DNA from: Lentisphaeria bacterium
GTDB taxonomy: Bacteria > Verrucomicrobiota > Lentisphaeria > Oligosphaerales > Oligosphaeraceae
Assembly (NCBI GenBank): GCA_016288215.1
Contig: JAEEYQ010000057.1
Location: forward strand, 1-49,161
Reading direction: 5' to 3'
DNA: 49,161 bases
Shown here: one piece after another, positions 17,871-27,972 of the stretch
Numbering within the stretch: the stretch's first letter is position 1
How the letters are laid out: each line of letters starts with the position of its first letter
Program-made: the position numbers and the translations under genes
The notes under the pieces: generated by a model
Seen by the model: only the letters and a program-made list of their open reading frames with translations
Told to the model about the DNA's origin: nothing
The model's database searches: none

Positions 17871-20540
17871 ATGTCAACGACCTTTCATCCCGACGCCCAA
17901 TGGATCGGAGCTCCAGACAGCCTGCGCGCACAGGTGCCCGCCATCCACGACCCTCTGTTCCCCCACGCTCCCTATCTGTACGGCCTGATGTACATCCGAC
18001 AGCATCTTCGCCGCGTCTTCACCCTGAAAAGCAAACCCATTGAAGCCGTGGCCAGCTTCACGGCCGACTATCGCTTTGACCTCTTCTGCAATGGCCATCT
18101 TCTTGTGGAAAAACAACGGGAGAGCGGCGTCATCAATTTGACCCCATGGCTGAAGGAAGGTTGTAACTTGTTGATGATTAGAATGTTCCAAAGCGACACG
18201 CCAGACCGCTTCACGCTCGCCGTCACCGGCGGAATCCGCATCCGTCTGGCCGATGGAAGCCGTCAGGAGCTTCTCACCGATGGCGCATTCGAGAGCCTCT
18301 GGCTCGCCACCTTCTGGGAGGACAACGAGGCGGCGGACTTTCTCACCAACCCGAATTGCGGGAGGCAAAGCGGTCGTTTCAGCACCCATTGGCATCCCCG
18401 CGCCCTTCGCCGGTCCCTGTTGTTCCGCAAGGAGTTCCAACTCTTGGATGGACGCCGCCCCCGCACGGCGCGGCTTCAGGCCACCGCCAACTGCATGGCC
18501 TGTTTCACGCTGAACGGCGAGCCGTTGGACGATGGCGTCCTCCAGCCGGGGGCCACGGAAAAGCGGCGGGAGTTCCGTGAATACGACGTATCCCACCGCC
18601 TCCGCTCCGGAGCCAACGTCATCGGAGCGATCACCGGAAACGGCTGGACCAACTGCGCCTCATGGGGAAGCCTCTTCGTCCACCCCAATGGCATCATCGC
18701 CGCCCTCACCATCACCTATGACGATGGCACTACGCAGGAGGTGCTCTCCGCGGCGGACGGCACTTGGCAGACCGCTCTTTCGCCGTTGACGGACAACGAC
18801 TTACAGTTCGGCGAACGCTATGACGCCCGCCTCGAAATCGCCAATTGGGACCGACCGGGCCTGGTCATGGACGGCCGCTGGACCGCCGCGACACCGCTGC
18901 CGCCAACGGAAGTGGCCACCATACCGCCGCTGGTTCTCCAACGGTTTCCTCCCATTCGGGCCGTCCGCACATGGAAGGCCACCCTGCTTCGCGAGCTGCC
19001 GCAGGGCAGCTTCCCCGCCGTAAACGACACCGTGCGGGCGTGGCTCTACGATTTTCAGCAGACCATCGCCGGCTCCATCCAGCTGACGCTGCGGCATCCC
19101 GTCGCAGGCCAACGGGTTGGCTTCTTCTTCTGTGAACGACTGACCGCCGAAGGCGCCCCTGAAATCATGCCCTACGGCGCCGTGGTCTATCCCAAAGACA
19201 CGTTGGTGGACGGCATCGCCCCCTTCTGTCTCAGAGGATACAGCCAATACATCGCCGCCGGCCGCCCCGTTGAGACCATCGCCACCCGCTTCACCTACAC
19301 GGGCTTCCGCTACGTCGTCGTCACAGGACTGGACAGCCCGCCGACTCCCGCAGACCTGCAGGGTCTGGAGCTCCACAACGATTTGGCGGACACCGGCGAC
19401 TTCTCCTGCGGCAGCGAGGCCCTGAACCACATTTTGGCCTGCACCCGCCAGTCATGGCGAAACAACTGCTTCAACGGCCCCACCGACTGCCCCACCCGCG
19501 AAAAGAACTTCTGGAACGGAGACACCCAAATCTTCTCCCACGCCGCCTGCTGGCTCTCCGACTGCCGTGAGTTCTTGGGCAACTGGACCCGCTATGGCCG
19601 AAAGATGGAGAAAGGCGTATATGGTTGGGAAGACGAGACTTATGTGCTTCCTTACGTTTTGTGGCGCTTCTATGGCGACACCAGCGTCCTGGAGGACTGC
19701 TTCGACGACATGATGGCGCTGCTCCACAAACGCATGGAGCGCCCCGACATGCTCCTGCCCGAATCGCCCCACTCCCCCTACAACGACTGGCTGAATCCCA
19801 CAGGCGTCAACCTGACGCCACGCTTCTTCGCCGGCTGCTGGTTCCTCCATATGCTGGACACCCTTTCCAAAATTGCGGAAATCATTGGAAAAAAGGATGT
19901 TGCAAAGGAACTCCACGAGCGCTTCCAGAAGGGGAAGGCGGAATTCTGCCGCCGTCACTTCAACGCAGCAACCCACCGCTTCGATGAAGACATCCAATGC
20001 GCCTATGTGCTGACTGTCGCCTTCCACATCGTTCCGACGGACGCCCGCAAACCCTGCATCGACCGACTCGCCCAACTCATTCAGACAGAAGGACATCAGA
20101 CCACTGGTTTCCAGGGCACCCGCCATCTTTTCGATGTGCTGTCAGAAGGCGGCTACGCCAATTTGGCCGTCCAGCTGCTGGAGCGCACGGAGTTCCCCTC
20201 GTGGATGGACATGCTCAAAGGACTGACCAGCGTGCCCGAAAGCTGGCATGGCAACCGCGATCCGGACCAGGGCATCAGCATGAGCCATTTCTCCTATGGC
20301 TCATGCATCGCGTGGTTCTTCGAGTATCTCGGCGGCTTCAAACTGGAGAAATGCCAGCCTGGCCTGAAGAAAGTCTGGCTGGAACCCCATGCCATTCAAC
20401 ACCTTGGCCACTGCGATGTCCGCTACAGGACCCCCTATGGAGAAATCCGCTCCGCATGGAGTTTCCAAGACGGCACGCCCCACTTTGAATACCATGCGCC
20501 ACCGGAAGTGGAGGTGGAATTTCATCCTCAAGTTTTGTAA
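17871..20540 (+). CDS. GH78-type alpha-L-rhamnosidase
   Basis: The 889-residue protein has the GH78 layout: N-terminal beta-sandwich domains (about 1-430), then an (alpha/alpha)6 barrel and a C-terminal beta domain. The signature D-C-P-T-R-E-K-N-F-W-N-G-D at 539-551 corresponds to the D-C-P-Q-R-D-E-R-x-x-W-x-G-D motif that carries the catalytic acid; here the spacing is preserved but several residues differ, and Glu544 is the candidate acid. V-P-E-S-W-H-G-N and the later S-M-S-H-F-S-Y-G-S also match the family. No signal peptide is seen, so it probably acts on imported rhamnosides. The ATG at 17871 lacks a strong ribosome site; an upstream open extension encodes only low-complexity sequence. 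A TATA-rich promoter-like stretch lies at 17798-17818. Confidence 0.82.
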   Translation: MSTTFHPDAQWIGAPDSLRAQVPAIHDPLFPHAPYLYGLMYIRQHLRRVFTLKSKPIEAVASFTADYRFDLFCNGHLLVEKQRESGVINLTPWLKEGCNLLMIRMFQSDTPDRFTLAVTGGIRIRLADGSRQELLTDGAFESLWLATFWEDNEAADFLTNPNCGRQSGRFSTHWHPRALRRSLLFRKEFQLLDGRRPRTARLQATANCMACFTLNGEPLDDGVLQPGATEKRREFREYDVSHRLRSGANVIGAITGNGWTNCASWGSLFVHPNGIIAALTITYDDGTTQEVLSAADGTWQTALSPLTDNDLQFGERYDARLEIANWDRPGLVMDGRWTAATPLPPTEVATIPPLVLQRFPPIRAVRTWKATLLRELPQGSFPAVNDTVRAWLYDFQQTIAGSIQLTLRHPVAGQRVGFFFCERLTAEGAPEIMPYGAVVYPKDTLVDGIAPFCLRGYSQYIAAGRPVETIATRFTYTGFRYVVVTGLDSPPTPADLQGLELHNDLADTGDFSCGSEALNHILACTRQSWRNNCFNGPTDCPTREKNFWNGDTQIFSHAACWLSDCREFLGNWTRYGRKMEKGVYGWEDETYVLPYVLWRFYGDTSVLEDCFDDMMALLHKRMERPDMLLPESPHSPYNDWLNPTGVNLTPRFFAGCWFLHMLDTLSKIAEIIGKKDVAKELHERFQKGKAEFCRRHFNAATHRFDEDIQCAYVLTVAFHIVPTDARKPCIDRLAQLIQTEGHQTTGFQGTRHLFDVLSEGGYANLAVQLLERTEFPSWMDMLKGLTSVPESWHGNRDPDQGISMSHFSYGSCIAWFFEYLGGFKLEKCQPGLKKVWLEPHAIQHLGHCDVRYRTPYGEIRSAWSFQDGTPHFEYHAPPEVEVEFHPQVL

Positions 20541-20627
20541 GTTATTGAAGATAAATATGTTATAAAATAATCCTGCAAAATGCCACAAAAATGACGCCAG
20601 TTTCCTAAAAAAATGCCACATGGCAAT

Positions 20628-20655
20628 TTGCCTTTTGCGAAAATGACACTATCTT
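20628..20655 (+). promoter_or_regulatory. Predicted promoter of the tRNA-fMet gene
   Basis: TTGCCT (20628-20633) and TATCTT (20650-20655) are 16 bases apart, ending 25 bases before the mature tRNA. Confidence 0.5.
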
Positions 20656-20680
20656 AATTGTTGTTTCGCGAAAGAAAAGA

Positions 20681-20757
<77 letters not shown>

Positions 20758-20762
20758 TATGG

Positions 20763-20793
20763 CCTCCAGTCAAACGACTGGAGGTCTTTTTTT
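20763..20793 (+). terminator. Intrinsic terminator after tRNA-fMet
   Basis: CCTCCAGTC and GACTGGAGG form a perfect nine-pair stem with loop AAAC, followed by TCTTTTTTT. It starts 6 bases after the tRNA CCA end. Confidence 0.93.
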
Positions 20794-20982
20794 GCAAAGG
20801 CATTATCCACAGCATCTACAGAACACGAAGTTTATTCTTTTCGAAAGAATTGCAGAAAAACAACGCATTGCCGCTTGCGGTGATTCGCAGCTGGTTTTCC
20901 ATGGGTTCTGCAAACTTCTCTGAATACTTCCCCACTGACGATGTATCTGATTGCAGAATCGGCGACAGGCATTAGGTTATAG

Positions 20983-21048
20983 ATGCAGACAGTTCGAAAT
21001 TCCATCCTGTCTTGACGGCCTGTCCGTCTGCATAAACAAAACTAGGAG
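20983..21048 (+). promoter_or_regulatory. Possible preQ1-type riboswitch upstream of queF
   Basis: ATGCAGAC (20983-20990) pairs perfectly with GTCTGCAT (21026-21033), and the strand after it, AAACAAAACTAGGAG, resembles the A-rich tail of class-I preQ1 riboswitches and includes the queF ribosome-binding site. GACGG-CCTGT-CCGTC hairpins inside the enclosed segment, and its CCTG could pair with the CTAGG of the tail. The enclosed part is longer than in standard class I, so this is tentative. Confidence 0.35.
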
Positions 21049-21056
21049 ACATTTTC

Positions 21057-21542
21057 ATGAGTAGAAGCACGGAAGAGTTGGCGGGCCTGGGCCAACTCGG
21101 CAGCCAGTCCACGGCCTATGAATTCCAATATGCGCCCGAAGTGCTGGAGCGCTTTGCGAACAAGCATCCCTCCAACGACTATGTGGTCATGCTCAACTGC
21201 CCCGAATTCACTTCCCTCTGCCCCAAAACAGGCCAGCCTGATTTTGCGGAGTTGCGCATCGCGTACATTCCGGATCAGTATCTCGTCGAGTCCAAGTCCC
21301 TGAAGCTGTATCTTTTCAGTTTCCGCAACCACGGTGATTTCCACGAAGACTGCTGCAATATCATCCTCAAGGACCTGGTCGCCCTTCTGGAACCCCGCTA
21401 CATGGAGGTGACTGGCCTCTTCATGCCGAGGGGTGGCATCTCCCTCTATCCCTTCGTGAACTACGCCAAACCCGACGGCGGCTATGAGGACTATGCCAAA
21501 AGCCGCCTTTTCGCCGCCATCGACCGTCGGACATGGAAGTGA
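21057..21542 (+). CDS. queF: NADPH-dependent 7-cyano-7-deazaguanine reductase (preQ1 synthase)
   Basis: The 161-residue protein is a type-I (short, YkvM-like) QueF of the tunnelling fold. It reduces preQ0 to preQ1 in queuosine synthesis. The active-site Cys55 in [13 protein letters not shown] and the catalytic Asp62 coincide with the Bacillus enzyme's numbering; the NADPH-binding E-S-K-S-L-K-L-Y-L segment and F-R-N-H-G-D-F-H-E follow. AGGAG lies eight bases before the ATG. queC follows directly after 1 base, giving an operon queF-queC-yhhQ. Confidence 0.95.
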   Translation: MSRSTEELAGLGQLGSQSTAYEFQYAPEVLERFANKHPSNDYVVMLNCPEFTSLCPKTGQPDFAELRIAYIPDQYLVESKSLKLYLFSFRNHGDFHEDCCNIILKDLVALLEPRYMEVTGLFMPRGGISLYPFVNYAKPDGGYEDYAKSRLFAAIDRRTWK

Positions 21543-21543
21543 T

Positions 21544-22272
21544 ATGATGCCGAACCATGCCCTTGTCCTGTCCAGCGGCGGCATCGACTCCACGACCTGC
21601 CTGGCCCTTGCGGTGGCCGAGCACGGCGCCGCAAACGTCCTTTCTCTATCCATCTACTATGGTCAGAAACACCGCGTGGAGCTGCAGGCGGCCCATGCGG
21701 TGGCGCAGTTCTATTGCATCCGCCAGATTGAATTCGACCTCTCGCCAGTTCTGCGCTTCTCCAACTGCGCCCTGCTCAACGGCTCCAGCCAATCCATCAG
21801 CCACGACAGCTATGGCGAGCAGGTGGCGGAGAACGGCTGCAGAATCGCCACCTACGTCCCCTTCCGCAACGGGCTGATGCTCTCCGCCGCCGCCAGTCTG
21901 GCCCAAAGCCTTTACGAGCAGGAGCCTTGCACGCTGTATCTTGGTGCACATCAGGATGATGCGGCCGGCAATGCCTATGCGGACTGCAGTCTGCCCTTTT
22001 TGGAGCACATCGGCCAGGCCATCCAGATCGGCACCTATGGCAACGTGCGGCTGGCCGCCCCCTTTGCGCACTGCAATAAGGCGGCGGTCGTCGCCCGCGG
22101 GCTGGAGCTGGGGGCGCCGTACCACTTGACATGGAGCTGCTACGAGGGCGGCGAACGCCCCTGCGGCGAATGCGCCACCTGCCGAGACCGCGCCGCCGCC
22201 TTTGCCGCCAACGGCGTGGCCGATCCGGCCCTCGCCCGCTGGACGTCGAAGGGATTGGAGGGACCCCGATGA
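21544..22272 (+). CDS. queC: 7-cyano-7-deazaguanine synthase QueC
   Basis: QueC is the ATP-dependent ligase converting 7-carboxy-7-deazaguanine to preQ0. The 242-residue protein has the PP-loop S-G-G-I-D-S-T at 11-17, the Y-Y-G-Q-K-H-R-V-E-L segment near 38, P-F-R-N-G near 98, and the zinc site C-Y-E-G-G-E-R-P-C-G-E-C-A-T-C near the C-terminus. It begins at ATGATG one base after the queF stop, so it is translationally coupled, and its own stop overlaps the next start (ATGA). queD and queE are not in the window. Confidence 0.95.
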   Translation: MMPNHALVLSSGGIDSTTCLALAVAEHGAANVLSLSIYYGQKHRVELQAAHAVAQFYCIRQIEFDLSPVLRFSNCALLNGSSQSISHDSYGEQVAENGCRIATYVPFRNGLMLSAAASLAQSLYEQEPCTLYLGAHQDDAAGNAYADCSLPFLEHIGQAIQIGTYGNVRLAAPFAHCNKAAVVARGLELGAPYHLTWSCYEGGERPCGECATCRDRAAAFAANGVADPALARWTSKGLEGPR

Positions 22273-22982
22273 AGGCGTCGAATGAGAATCTGACATTGCT
22301 GAACACGCTTTTCACCACGGCGCTGGTCGCCTCCAACGTCGTGACGGTCAAGCTGCTGCCCACGGGATGCCACCTCTTCGGCTCCGAAGTGGTCCTCCCT
22401 GGCGCGGCCCTCTGCTACGCCTGCACCTTTCTCATCACGGATGTCATCGGAGAGATTTGGGGACGGGAAGAGGCCTCCAAAAGCGTGGTCTACGGCGTGG
22501 CCTGCCAGCTCTTCGCCTCCGCGCTCTTCATCATCACGGAACGGCTGCCGGCGGCGGATCCCGCCATGCAGGAAGCCTATTCCCGCCTGCTTGGACAGAA
22601 TCTGCTCTTCGCCGTGGCCAGTCTCGTGGCGTATGTGGCGTCCCAATCGTGGGACATCTGGGTCTTCCATCTGATCCGTGACAGGTATCTCATTCGGCAT
22701 GAAGGAGATACATCCGCACGATGGATTTGGAACAACGCCAGCACGATGACCAGTCAGGCCATTGACACCGTGCTGTTCATCGGCATGGTCTTCGGCATCG
22801 GCTTCCGATGGCTCTGGCAACCGGACAAATGGCCCGCGCTGGCGAACACTCTCGTGGGGCAGTATCTGTTCAAACTCATTCTGGCCGCTCTGGACACGCC
22901 CGTCTTCTATCTGCTGACCCGTCGCTCCTCTCCAAAACGAGGCCCGAAACCCGCAGAAAATCCGTCTGACATGAAAAAATGA
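22269..22982 (+). CDS. yhhQ: Queuosine precursor transporter (YhhQ/VUT family)
   Basis: A 237-residue inner-membrane protein with about six hydrophobic segments. N-V-V-T-V-K-L near residue 23, F-L-I-T-D-V-I-G-E-I-W-G-R near 57, W-I-W-N-N-A-S-T-M-T-S-Q-A-I-D-T near 155 and V-G-Q-Y-L-F-K near 198 are the conserved phrases of the DUF165/QPTR family that imports preQ0 or preQ1. The ATG overlaps the queC stop codon (ATGA). Its place at the end of queF-queC indicates that the cell can both make and salvage the precursor. Confidence 0.9.
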   Translation: MKASNENLTLLNTLFTTALVASNVVTVKLLPTGCHLFGSEVVLPGAALCYACTFLITDVIGEIWGREEASKSVVYGVACQLFASALFIITERLPAADPAMQEAYSRLLGQNLLFAVASLVAYVASQSWDIWVFHLIRDRYLIRHEGDTSARWIWNNASTMTSQAIDTVLFIGMVFGIGFRWLWQPDKWPALANTLVGQYLFKLILAALDTPVFYLLTRRSSPKRGPKPAENPSDMKK

Positions 22983-23107
22983 CTAAGAGAGAGTCGTTTT
23001 TCCTCACGGCAATTGGAAAAAATCCCTTCAGACATTATTGTTTGATGTTGTCTATGTTTGTTTCATATGTCTTCACCAAATATCAACCCCATGTTCAGGA
23101 GAAAACA

Positions 23108-23626
23108 ATGAAGAAGAGTCTGCTTGTTCTTGCGGTTCTGTGCGGTCTGTGCATCCATGCCATGGCCTATGACACCACACCCCTCCAAATCAGCATCTGG
23201 CCCAACCGGCTTCAGGTCGTTCCCGACGAAATTGACGTCTCCGGCCTCAAGCTGAACCTCCCCTATGGCCGCAACAACCGCATCGAAGGCGTGGACATCG
23301 GCATCGCCTCCTCCTCCATGAACGCCTCCGCCCTGCAGATCAACCTGCTCAACCTGACCAAAGAGCAGTACAAGGGCCTTCAGATTGGTCTGGCCAACTT
23401 CGCCGGCGCCTCCAGCGGCGTCAGCATCGGTGTCCTCATGAACTCCACGGACAGCATCCACAAGGGGCTGCAGATCGGCATTGTGAACACGGCTCTGGAG
23501 ACCAGCGGCGTGCAGATCGGTCTGGTCAACTACACCTCCTTCATGGTCGGCTTCCAGATTGGCATCGTGAACATCATTCGTGAGTCCGTGGTGCCCTTCT
23601 TCCCCATCGTCAACTTCTGCTTCTAA
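23108..23626 (+). CDS. Exported small repeat protein (Q-I-G-h-x-N repeats, LA_2272-like)
   Basis: A 172-residue protein with a clear signal peptide (M-K-K-S-L-L-V-L-A-V..., cleavage after A-M-A near residue 20). The mature part has repeats around L-Q-I-G-L-A-N, L-Q-I-G-I-V-N, V-Q-I-G-L-V-N and F-Q-I-G-I-V-N, spaced about 20-25 residues. This is the pattern of LA_2272-type surface repeat proteins, which form short-strand beta structures. The function is unknown. AGGAG lies seven bases before this ATG, so an upstream in-frame start near 22979 is unlikely. A terminator follows at 23686. Confidence 0.7.
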   Translation: MKKSLLVLAVLCGLCIHAMAYDTTPLQISIWPNRLQVVPDEIDVSGLKLNLPYGRNNRIEGVDIGIASSSMNASALQINLLNLTKEQYKGLQIGLANFAGASSGVSIGVLMNSTDSIHKGLQIGIVNTALETSGVQIGLVNYTSFMVGFQIGIVNIIRESVVPFFPIVNFCF

Positions 23627-23685
23627 ATTTCAATTCCTTTCGTTCTTGAAGCAGGTACAGCCTGCCTCGACATGACGACTGTACG

Positions 23686-23719
23686 GGCGGCGACTTCCAT
23701 CGCCGCCTTTTGTCTTTTG
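23686..23719 (+). terminator. Intrinsic terminator after the repeat-protein gene
   Basis: GGCGGCGA (23686-23693) pairs with TCGCCGCC (23700-23707) around a six-base loop, followed by TTTTGTCTTTTG. It separates this gene from the histidine kinase gene. Confidence 0.85.
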
Positions 23720-23756
23720 TCCCCTGCCTGATGCCCTCCCAGACCAGCGGTTTGGG

Positions 23757-26042
23757 ATGGCAATCCCCCGACAAACAGAAAGCAACCCCTTTATGCGGAG
23801 CCACTTCCTGCCCATCGCCCTTGTCTGCGGTCTTGTCGCCTCAGCGTTGTTCGGCATGCTGAGCGTCCGTTCCCACACGGTAAACGCCCGTGCCCTGGCC
23901 GACTATGGACACTGCCTTTCCGCCATTGAAGAGGCCGTGGTCGCCCAACAACAGGCCCTTGGCCGACTGCTCGCCCAAAAGCGCCTACACCCCAACGGCG
24001 ACTTTGGCGACATTCTCGGGCAGCACAAACTCCAAAGTGCCGTCGGCCTGGAAGCCCTTCAGGCCATGGAACTGAACAAGCGGGCCATTGACCTGCTGAA
24101 GGGGCTTCATCCGGCTCAAGGCATCGCCAGTCTTCAGGAAAAATGGTGTCAAATCCAAGAGGTTCAAGGACTTGTGATTTCCGGTCGGGATGCCGCCCGC
24201 CATTGGGAAGTCGCCGAAAAGGATGTCGCCCAGTTGAATCTGGAGCTGGGCGGGCTTCGGCAAATTTGTCTGGAGACCGCCAACGCCTCCCTCGCCGCCG
24301 CCAACTGCTCTGCCGTCGGCTGGGGCATCGCCGCCATCCTGTTGGCCATCGTCCTTCTCATCGCCTATCATCGCCTCTACTGCGCCCCTCTGAACGCCCT
24401 TAACCGCCGGCTGGCCATCGCCATGGACACCCAGGCCGCCGCCCCTTTCCGCAAAGCCGCCAACCTGAATGAGTTAGCTCAACGGCTGGAGGGCTTCTTC
24501 GGCCAAATCAAACGCAACAACCAGGCCAAAGACGACTTCTTCGCCACCATGAGCCACGAAATCCGCACGCCGCTCAACGGCGTCATCGGCTTTCTCGGCA
24601 ACCTGAACGACACGCCGTTGAGCTCGCAGCAGCGGCAATACGTCAAAATCATCGAGGCCAGTTCCCGCAGCCTTCTCCATGTCATCAACCAGATTCTGGA
24701 CTTCAGTAAAATCAGCGCGGGCAGTTTGGTTCTCGAAGAATTGGCCTTTGATTTGCAAGTCCTTCTTAATGAACGACTTGCGATTATACAGCAATTGGCC
24801 AGGCCCAAAGGCCTCAAAGCCACGTTGGTCTGTGACATCCCCTCCCCGCTGATCATCCGCACCGACCCCACCCGGCTGCGCCAGGTTCTGGACAACCTGC
24901 TGAACAACGCCGTCAAATTCACGGAGCGAGGCGAAATCACGCTGGAATGCCATCTGGAACAACGGGAAGGGGGGAAACTGCGCCTGCAATTCATCGTCTC
25001 CGACACAGGCGTCGGCATTCCGCTGGACCGTCAGAAGGACCTTTTCAAGCCGTACACGCAGGCGGATCAGAGCATCTCGCGGCGCTACGGCGGCACCGGC
25101 CTGGGCCTCACCATCTCCAACAGCCTGGTCACTCTGCTTGGCGGCAAACTTTCCCTTGAGAGCCGCCCCGGCCTCGGCAGCCGCTTCTCCTTCTCAATTC
25201 CCGCGACGGAAGCCCGTCAGGAGGAGCAAGTCCGCCTGTCCAGCCCCTTCCGCGTCCTTCTTCCACGGCAGGAATTGAAAAAGCACAATGCCCTTCTGGT
25301 GGACGACACCCCCACCAACCTCTTCCTGCTGGAAACCATCTGCCAAGGCACCGGCCTGCCCTACATGACCGCCCAAAACGGTCAGGAGGCCCTGGACCTC
25401 TGCAAAAACCAAAGCTTCGATCTGATCTTCATGGACATCCAGATGCCCGTCATGGACGGCTACACCGCCATCCGCGAGATTCGGCGGCTGCCCAACTCCG
25501 GCTCCACCCAAATCATCGCCCTCACCGCGTCCGCCTATCCGGAAGACGTGGAGCGCGCCCTTGGGGCCGGTTCCACCGGCTTCATCCCCAAACCCTTTGA
25601 GCGGGAACAACTTCTGCTCTGCATCGCGGATGCGTTGGACATTGCACCCCAACGGGAGCTGCAGGAGACCGCCGAAATCGCCGAAACCCCCGAGGAGGCG
25701 CAAATCCGTGCCATGCATGATTTTATGCGAGAACGCTACCAAATCTCCTTGGGCGAAATCAAACTGGTCCTCGCCCAAACCATCGACGGATGGCGCCCCC
25801 TGCTGGACAATCTGGCCACTTATGTAAAAAGTGGCAACCGCGATGAAACAAAAGCGATTTTGCATCGTCTAAAGGGACAGCTCTCGTCAATCGGCCTGAC
25901 GGAATACTCCGATCTGGCCGCCCGCACCATGGAGAACCTGGACAGCATCGACGACCTGGCCGCCGACCCCGACATCCGGCGCCTGCTGCAGGAGCTCGCC
26001 CGAATCTTCAAAGTGCTGGAAAACGAGGTCACAGTCGCCTGA
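23757..26042 (+). CDS. Hybrid sensor histidine kinase with HisKA-HATPase-REC-Hpt (BarA-like order)
   Basis: A 761-residue membrane sensor. Transmembrane segments lie at about 15-35 and 186-205, framing a helical periplasmic sensor of about 150 residues. The phosphoacceptor is His267 in [11 protein letters not shown]; the ATPase has the N box (N380-N384), D-T-G-V-G at 416-420 and G-G-T-G-L-G-L at 445-451. The receiver domain holds Asp560 in [11 protein letters not shown], and a C-terminal Hpt carries His703 in L-H-R-L-K-G-Q. The complete phosphorelay lacks only an output regulator, which is not adjacent. The start may instead be the ATG at 23793. The Bat operon begins 48 bases downstream on the same strand. 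Confidence 0.9.
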   Translation: MAIPRQTESNPFMRSHFLPIALVCGLVASALFGMLSVRSHTVNARALADYGHCLSAIEEAVVAQQQALGRLLAQKRLHPNGDFGDILGQHKLQSAVGLEALQAMELNKRAIDLLKGLHPAQGIASLQEKWCQIQEVQGLVISGRDAARHWEVAEKDVAQLNLELGGLRQICLETANASLAAANCSAVGWGIAAILLAIVLLIAYHRLYCAPLNALNRRLAIAMDTQAAAPFRKAANLNELAQRLEGFFGQIKRNNQAKDDFFATMSHEIRTPLNGVIGFLGNLNDTPLSSQQRQYVKIIEASSRSLLHVINQILDFSKISAGSLVLEELAFDLQVLLNERLAIIQQLARPKGLKATLVCDIPSPLIIRTDPTRLRQVLDNLLNNAVKFTERGEITLECHLEQREGGKLRLQFIVSDTGVGIPLDRQKDLFKPYTQADQSISRRYGGTGLGLTISNSLVTLLGGKLSLESRPGLGSRFSFSIPATEARQEEQVRLSSPFRVLLPRQELKKHNALLVDDTPTNLFLLETICQGTGLPYMTAQNGQEALDLCKNQSFDLIFMDIQMPVMDGYTAIREIRRLPNSGSTQIIALTASAYPEDVERALGAGSTGFIPKPFEREQLLLCIADALDIAPQRELQETAEIAETPEEAQIRAMHDFMRERYQISLGEIKLVLAQTIDGWRPLLDNLATYVKSGNRDETKAILHRLKGQLSSIGLTEYSDLAARTMENLDSIDDLAADPDIRRLLQELARIFKVLENEVTVA

Positions 26043-26090
26043 ACTCCGCCGCGCGGCCGCTGGCGAACAATGACATAAGGAACTGCTGGC

Positions 26091-27077
26091 ATGGATATTA
26101 CACAAATCTCTGAACAAATCTCCCGCGAAAACGCGGTCCTGGACCGCCTGCGGGCGGAAATCGGCCGGGTCATCGTGGGACAGGAGACATTGATCAACCG
26201 CCTCATCATGGCGCTGCTCTGCAACAACCATGTGCTCATCGAAGGCGTCCCCGGTCTCGCCAAAACCTTGACGGTCACCACGTTAGCGCAAAGTCTACAC
26301 GCCACCTTCCACCGCATCCAGTTCACGCCGGACCTGCTGCCGGCGGACGTCATCGGAACCATGATCTACAATCCGAAGACCGGGGACTTCACCACCCGCC
26401 GCGGCCCCGTCTTCGCCAACATCATTCTCGCGGACGAAATCAACCGCGCCCCCGCCAAAGTCCAAAGCGCCCTTCTGGAGGCCATGCAGGAGCATCAGGT
26501 CACCATCGGCGACGACACCTTCCCTCTGGAGGAGCCCTTCCTCGTGCTCGCGACGCAGAATCCCGTGGAGCAGGAGGGAACCTATCCACTCCCCGAAGCG
26601 CAGGTGGACCGCTTCATGTTCAAGCTCAAACTGGACTACCCTGACAAGCAGGACGAACTCAAAATCCTCCGCCGCATGGCCAACAGCTCCAACCGCCTCC
26701 ACGCCGAGCCCGTCATGGAGCCGGCGGACATCGCGCGGCTGCGTTCCCTTGCGGACGCCATCTTCATGGACGAGAAGATCGAAAGCTACATCGTCGATCT
26801 GGTGGACGCCACCCGCCATCCCGCCGCCTACGGGCTCAAGAAACTGGAGGACATGATCCGCTACGGCGCCTCCCCCCGCGCCACCCTGTTCCTCACCATG
26901 GCATCCCGCTGTCAGGCCTTTTTGGAGGGCCGTGGCTATGTGACGCCACAGGACGTGAAGACCGTGGCGATGGACGTCCTCCGCCACCGCGTCATCCTGA
27001 CCTACGAGGCGGAGGCCGAAGAGCAGGATCCCGAATCCGTCGTGCAGGAAATCCTCAATACCGTCAGGGTGCCATAA
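26091..27077 (+). CDS. moxR: MoxR-family AAA+ ATPase
   Basis: A 328-residue AAA+ ATPase. Walker A is G-V-P-G-L-A-K-T at 52-59, Walker B I-L-A-D-E-I-N-R-A-P at 112-121, sensor 1 is in L-A-T-Q-N-P-V-E-Q-E-G near 150, and the helical lid with G-A-S-P-R-A lies near 265. MoxR proteins work as chaperone-like partners of von Willebrand (VWA) proteins; here the BatA and BatB VWA genes follow in the same operon. It opens the run moxR-DUF58-DUF4381-like-batA-batB-batC-batD-batE, with only 4-base gaps or overlaps until batC. Confidence 0.95.
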   Translation: MDITQISEQISRENAVLDRLRAEIGRVIVGQETLINRLIMALLCNNHVLIEGVPGLAKTLTVTTLAQSLHATFHRIQFTPDLLPADVIGTMIYNPKTGDFTTRRGPVFANIILADEINRAPAKVQSALLEAMQEHQVTIGDDTFPLEEPFLVLATQNPVEQEGTYPLPEAQVDRFMFKLKLDYPDKQDELKILRRMANSSNRLHAEPVMEPADIARLRSLADAIFMDEKIESYIVDLVDATRHPAAYGLKKLEDMIRYGASPRATLFLTMASRCQAFLEGRGYVTPQDVKTVAMDVLRHRVILTYEAEAEEQDPESVVQEILNTVRVP

Positions 27078-27081
27078 GTCC

Positions 27082-27969
27082 ATGCTACCCAAAGAATTAG
27101 CAAAAAAAGTCCGCTATATCCAGATTTACACGAGCCGGACGGTCAACGACGTCCTCGCCGGCGAGTACCAGAGCGCTTTCCGCGGTTCCGGCATGGAATT
27201 CGACGAGGTAAGGGAATATCAGCCGGGGGACGAGGTCCGCTCCATCGACTGGAACGTGACGGCCCGCCAGGGACATCCCTACGTGAAGCGCTTCCATGAG
27301 GAGCGGGAGCTGACCGTGATGTTCGCCGTCGACCTCTCCGCGTCGGGCCGATTTGGCAGCACAGGGCAGTTCAAGAACGAGCTGGCGGCGGAACTGTGCG
27401 CCCTGCTGGCGTTCTCCGCCGTCAAAAGCAACGACAAGGTGGGGCTGCTGCTGTTCACGGACCGCATTGAGCGGTTCATCCCCCCGCAGAAGGGCAGCAC
27501 CCACGCCATGCGGCTGATACGCGAAGTCCTTGGCTTCCAGCCACATGGAAGCGGCACCGACATTCCGGGGGCCCTGGACTATCTGGCCCGCGTCATCCGC
27601 CGCCACTGCGTCCTCTTTCTCATCTCGGACTTTCAGGGCGACGGCTTCGCGAAGCCTCTTCACGCGCTCAGTCGCCTCCACGACATCATCGCGGTCAGCG
27701 TCGCCGACCAACGGGAGCTTGCGCTGCCCGACGTGGGGCTCATCGAGCTGGAGGACCTGGAGACTGGCGAGAGCGTCGTCGTGGACACCGGCAGCCGCCA
27801 TGTCCGCGACAGCTATGCCGCCCTTGCGCAGAAGCACGTCACCGCCCTTCGGGACACCTTCCGCTCCATGGGAGTTGACCAGCTGGAACTCACGACCGGC
27901 GAAGACTATGCGAAAAGACTGGTTCGCTTCTTCCGCCACCGCGAACGGAAACGGACGCAACACGGATAA
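27082..27969 (+). CDS. DUF58 protein of the Bat operon
   Basis: A 295-residue soluble DUF58 protein with the signature R-E-Y-Q-P-G-D-E-V-R-S-I-D-W-N-V-T-A-R near residue 48 and V-K-R-F-H-E-E-R-E-L. The following V-D-L-S-A-S-G-R strand is a degenerate VWA metal site (D-x-S-x-S) near residue 88. DUF58 proteins always accompany MoxR ATPases and are thought to act as the adaptor or substrate between MoxR and the membrane VWA proteins. It starts four bases after moxR. Confidence 0.93.
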   Translation: MLPKELAKKVRYIQIYTSRTVNDVLAGEYQSAFRGSGMEFDEVREYQPGDEVRSIDWNVTARQGHPYVKRFHEERELTVMFAVDLSASGRFGSTGQFKNELAAELCALLAFSAVKSNDKVGLLLFTDRIERFIPPQKGSTHAMRLIREVLGFQPHGSGTDIPGALDYLARVIRRHCVLFLISDFQGDGFAKPLHALSRLHDIIAVSVADQRELALPDVGLIELEDLETGESVVVDTGSRHVRDSYAALAQKHVTALRDTFRSMGVDQLELTTGEDYAKRLVRFFRHRERKRTQHG

Positions 27970-27972
27970 GCC

